Notes under the pieces: model-generated
The model's input: only the letters and a program-made list of their open reading frames with translations
Told to the model about the DNA's origin: nothing
The model's database searches: none
Shown: positions 62,737 to 64,000 of the stretch, piece after piece
Numbering within the stretch: position 1 is the stretch's first letter
Layout: each line of letters starts with the position of its first letter
Assembly (NCBI GenBank): GCA_036381195.1
Contig: DASVDH010000081.1
Span: 4,577 to 68,576 of the forward strand
Origin: RSA9 sp036381195
Lineage (GTDB): Bacteria; Gemmatimonadota; Gemmatimonadetes; Longimicrobiales; RSA9
Direction of reading: 5' to 3'
Length of the DNA: 64,000 bases
Program-made: the position numbers and the translations under genes

Positions 62737-62765
62737 GCGCCCGACACCGGGCTGGGGTCGGGCGC
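62737..62765 (-). terminator. terminator-like hairpin between the multicopper oxidase and the decarboxylase
   Basis: On the minus strand a perfect 9-bp stem, GCGCCCGAC-(11 nt)-GTCGGGCGC, followed six bases later by TTTT. It lies 27 bases before the decarboxylase ATG, so it could end the upstream transcript or act as a 5' leader structure. Confidence 0.5.
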
Positions 62766-62984
62766 GGGGCGCGCGGGCTTGCGCTCGAGCTGGCATAAGC
62801 CCTTGTCCAGCATACAGTTCGGAGGGTGAAGTGTTCCTCCCGGGACGGCAGGCGGTCGCATCGAGCATGGGCTGGCCGGGGCTCAGGCCCGCAGCGGGGG
62901 GGGAGCGGCCCGCGGACCAGGGCCGTCGCGGCGGGCGCGTCTGTCGAAGGGGATGCTGCCGCGATTCGTCGATGCGAGCCCGGA

Positions 62985-64000
62985 TCACTCCACGTAGGTG
63001 AACAAGCGCTTGAATCCGTAATCCATGTGGATGATCTGATGGCAGTGGAAGAGAGTCGCCCCGGGGTTGTCGGCGACGACGTCGGCCTCGACCGTCCCGA
63101 ACGGTGGCACGACGACCGTGTCCTTCATGACCCCCGCGGTCGGGCGGCCGTTGACGCTCACGAGAGGGCGCAGCGGCCGGCGCGATCCAGCGGGGCTCGC
63201 CGCTGGCGCCGGCATACTCGACCACGATGCCCATGCCGTTGCGGCGGTCATCGTCCCGAGGCGTGCCCAGGATCCAGATGCCAGGGTTGTCCATTGTCAC
63301 GATGGCATCAATGCGTTCCGCCACGCCCAGGGCCAGCACGCCGACGCGGCGGGGAGTGGGGACCGGATTGCCGTCCAGCGCGACGACCTCGAACTCGTGG
63401 CCGGGGAGTGCGAGCTGGATGTTCTCCGTGGCGCTCGCGTTCAGGATGCGGAACATGACGCGCTCGCCGCGCCTGACGCGCACGGGCTCGCCGTGACCGA
63501 GCGCCTTCCCGTTGATCGAGAAGGAGCGGTAACCGACCTCGAAGCCGTTCGGCCGCGGATCCCGCGGTGGCGGCTCCACCGTGCCGCGCGGCCAGACATC
63601 GTCTGGCTCCTCCATCTCCTCCGCCCCGAAGAAGGGCTCCCACTCGTGCGTCGCCAGGAAGACCTCGCGGTCGTAGCGCCCCGGCTCGTTCGCGGGCTCG
63701 ACGAAGACGAAGCCGAACTGGCCCGTGTACATCCCGCGATGCAGGTCGGGCCCGGCGAACGCATGCGTGTGCACCCAGCGCGTGCCGGACGGCCTGGGCG
63801 TGAGGACGTAGCGACGTGTCCCGTGGGGCGGCACGGGCGGTGTGCCCTCCTCGGCGGCCCCATCGACCTCCGGCGGCACGAACTGGCCGTGCCAGTGCAC
63901 CAGCTCGGGCGTATCCGTCTCGTTGATCAACTCGACAACGACCGGGCGCCCCTCGCGCAGCCGTATGATCGGCGCTGGAACACTCCCGTTGTAGCCGATG
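62985..64000 (-). pseudogene. multicopper oxidase, 5' end beyond window, with internal deletion and frame change
   Basis: Laccase-like copper oxidase. The frame is open to the window edge (GYNGSVPAPIIRLREG at the very end). Present: copper motif 1 LVHWHGQFVP, motif 2 WVHTHAFAGPDLH with GMYTGQFGFVFV, a second cupredoxin domain (VMFRILNASATENIQLAL), and motif 4 LFHCHQIIHMDYGF with FKRLFTYVE to the stop at 62985. Motif 3 (HPxHLHGH) and most of domain 3 are missing: VVEYAGASGEPRW is followed within about 75 bases by VSVNGRPTAGVMKDTVVVPP, which lies in another frame, the switch being near 63165. Without motif 3 the T1 and trinuclear copper sites cannot form, so this allele should be inactive. Confidence 0.8.

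Overview
The window (about 70% G+C, no tRNA or rRNA seen) looks like the chromosome of a free-living heterotroph of the Gemmatimonadota or a close relative. This is an inference from the mix: two SusC/SusD outer-membrane pairs in a high-GC, non-Bacteroidota codon background, signal peptides ending in AxAQ or SAQ, a tricorn-like S41 peptidase, a PQQ dehydrogenase, a DinB-like protein and many sensor kinases. GTG starts are common and most starts have a GGAGG-type ribosome binding site. No phage, transposase, CRISPR array or plasmid gene was seen.

Layout. 1-7.3 kb: a starch-utilisation block with susC (5' cut by the window edge), susD and a GH97 alpha-glucosidase, facing a secreted GH13 amylase. 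7.4-11.8 kb (minus): a histidine-kinase fragment, a LytTR regulator with its LytS-like kinase, and a PQQ sugar dehydrogenase just upstream. 12.2-14.8 kb: two overlapping cation/proton antiporters. 14.9-18.9 kb: a PAS histidine kinase and a UvrD/PcrA helicase. 18.9-22 kb: a repeat-rich, gene-poor region around a frameshifted DUF559 gene, with 62-bp repeat arrays on both sides. 22-31 kb: a GH9 glycanase, a class V aminotransferase and a second SusC/SusD pair. 31-43.5 kb: an APC permease, an aspartokinase remnant, a DinB-like protein, glutamate decarboxylase, a class II amidotransferase, a TraB/GumN protein, a short RecQ, a tricorn-like peptidase and Dps. 43.9-45.2 kb: a frame-disrupted GGDEF gene and a small membrane protein.

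45.3-56.5 kb is the most coherent region: seven minus-strand genes with gaps of 76 nt or less, several overlapping. In transcription order they are a membrane sulfite-oxidase-type molybdoenzyme, a PoxB-like pyruvate oxidase, a YdiJ-like FAD/Fe-S D-2-hydroxyacid dehydrogenase, a zinc glucose 1-dehydrogenase, an Anabaena-sensory-rhodopsin-transducer (ASRT) homologue, an enolase-superfamily sugar-acid dehydratase and a GH15 glucoamylase/trehalase. A glycogen-debranching-type enzyme diverges from the promoter side. Read together they suggest release of glucose from glucans or trehalose, oxidation to gluconate, dehydration to 2-keto-3-deoxygluconate (non-phosphorylative Entner-Doudoroff logic) and respiratory oxidation of the resulting 2-oxo and hydroxy acids, with a putative sugar-binding ASRT protein in the operon.

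58.7-64 kb: a two-GAF histidine kinase split by a one-base insertion, a fold-type III PLP decarboxylase with a C-terminal extension, and a multicopper oxidase that lost its third copper-binding motif and is cut by the right edge. Interrupted or remnant genes are frequent (six cases). Some could be assembly indels; the multicopper oxidase and aspartokinase cases involve missing domains and cannot be single-base errors.
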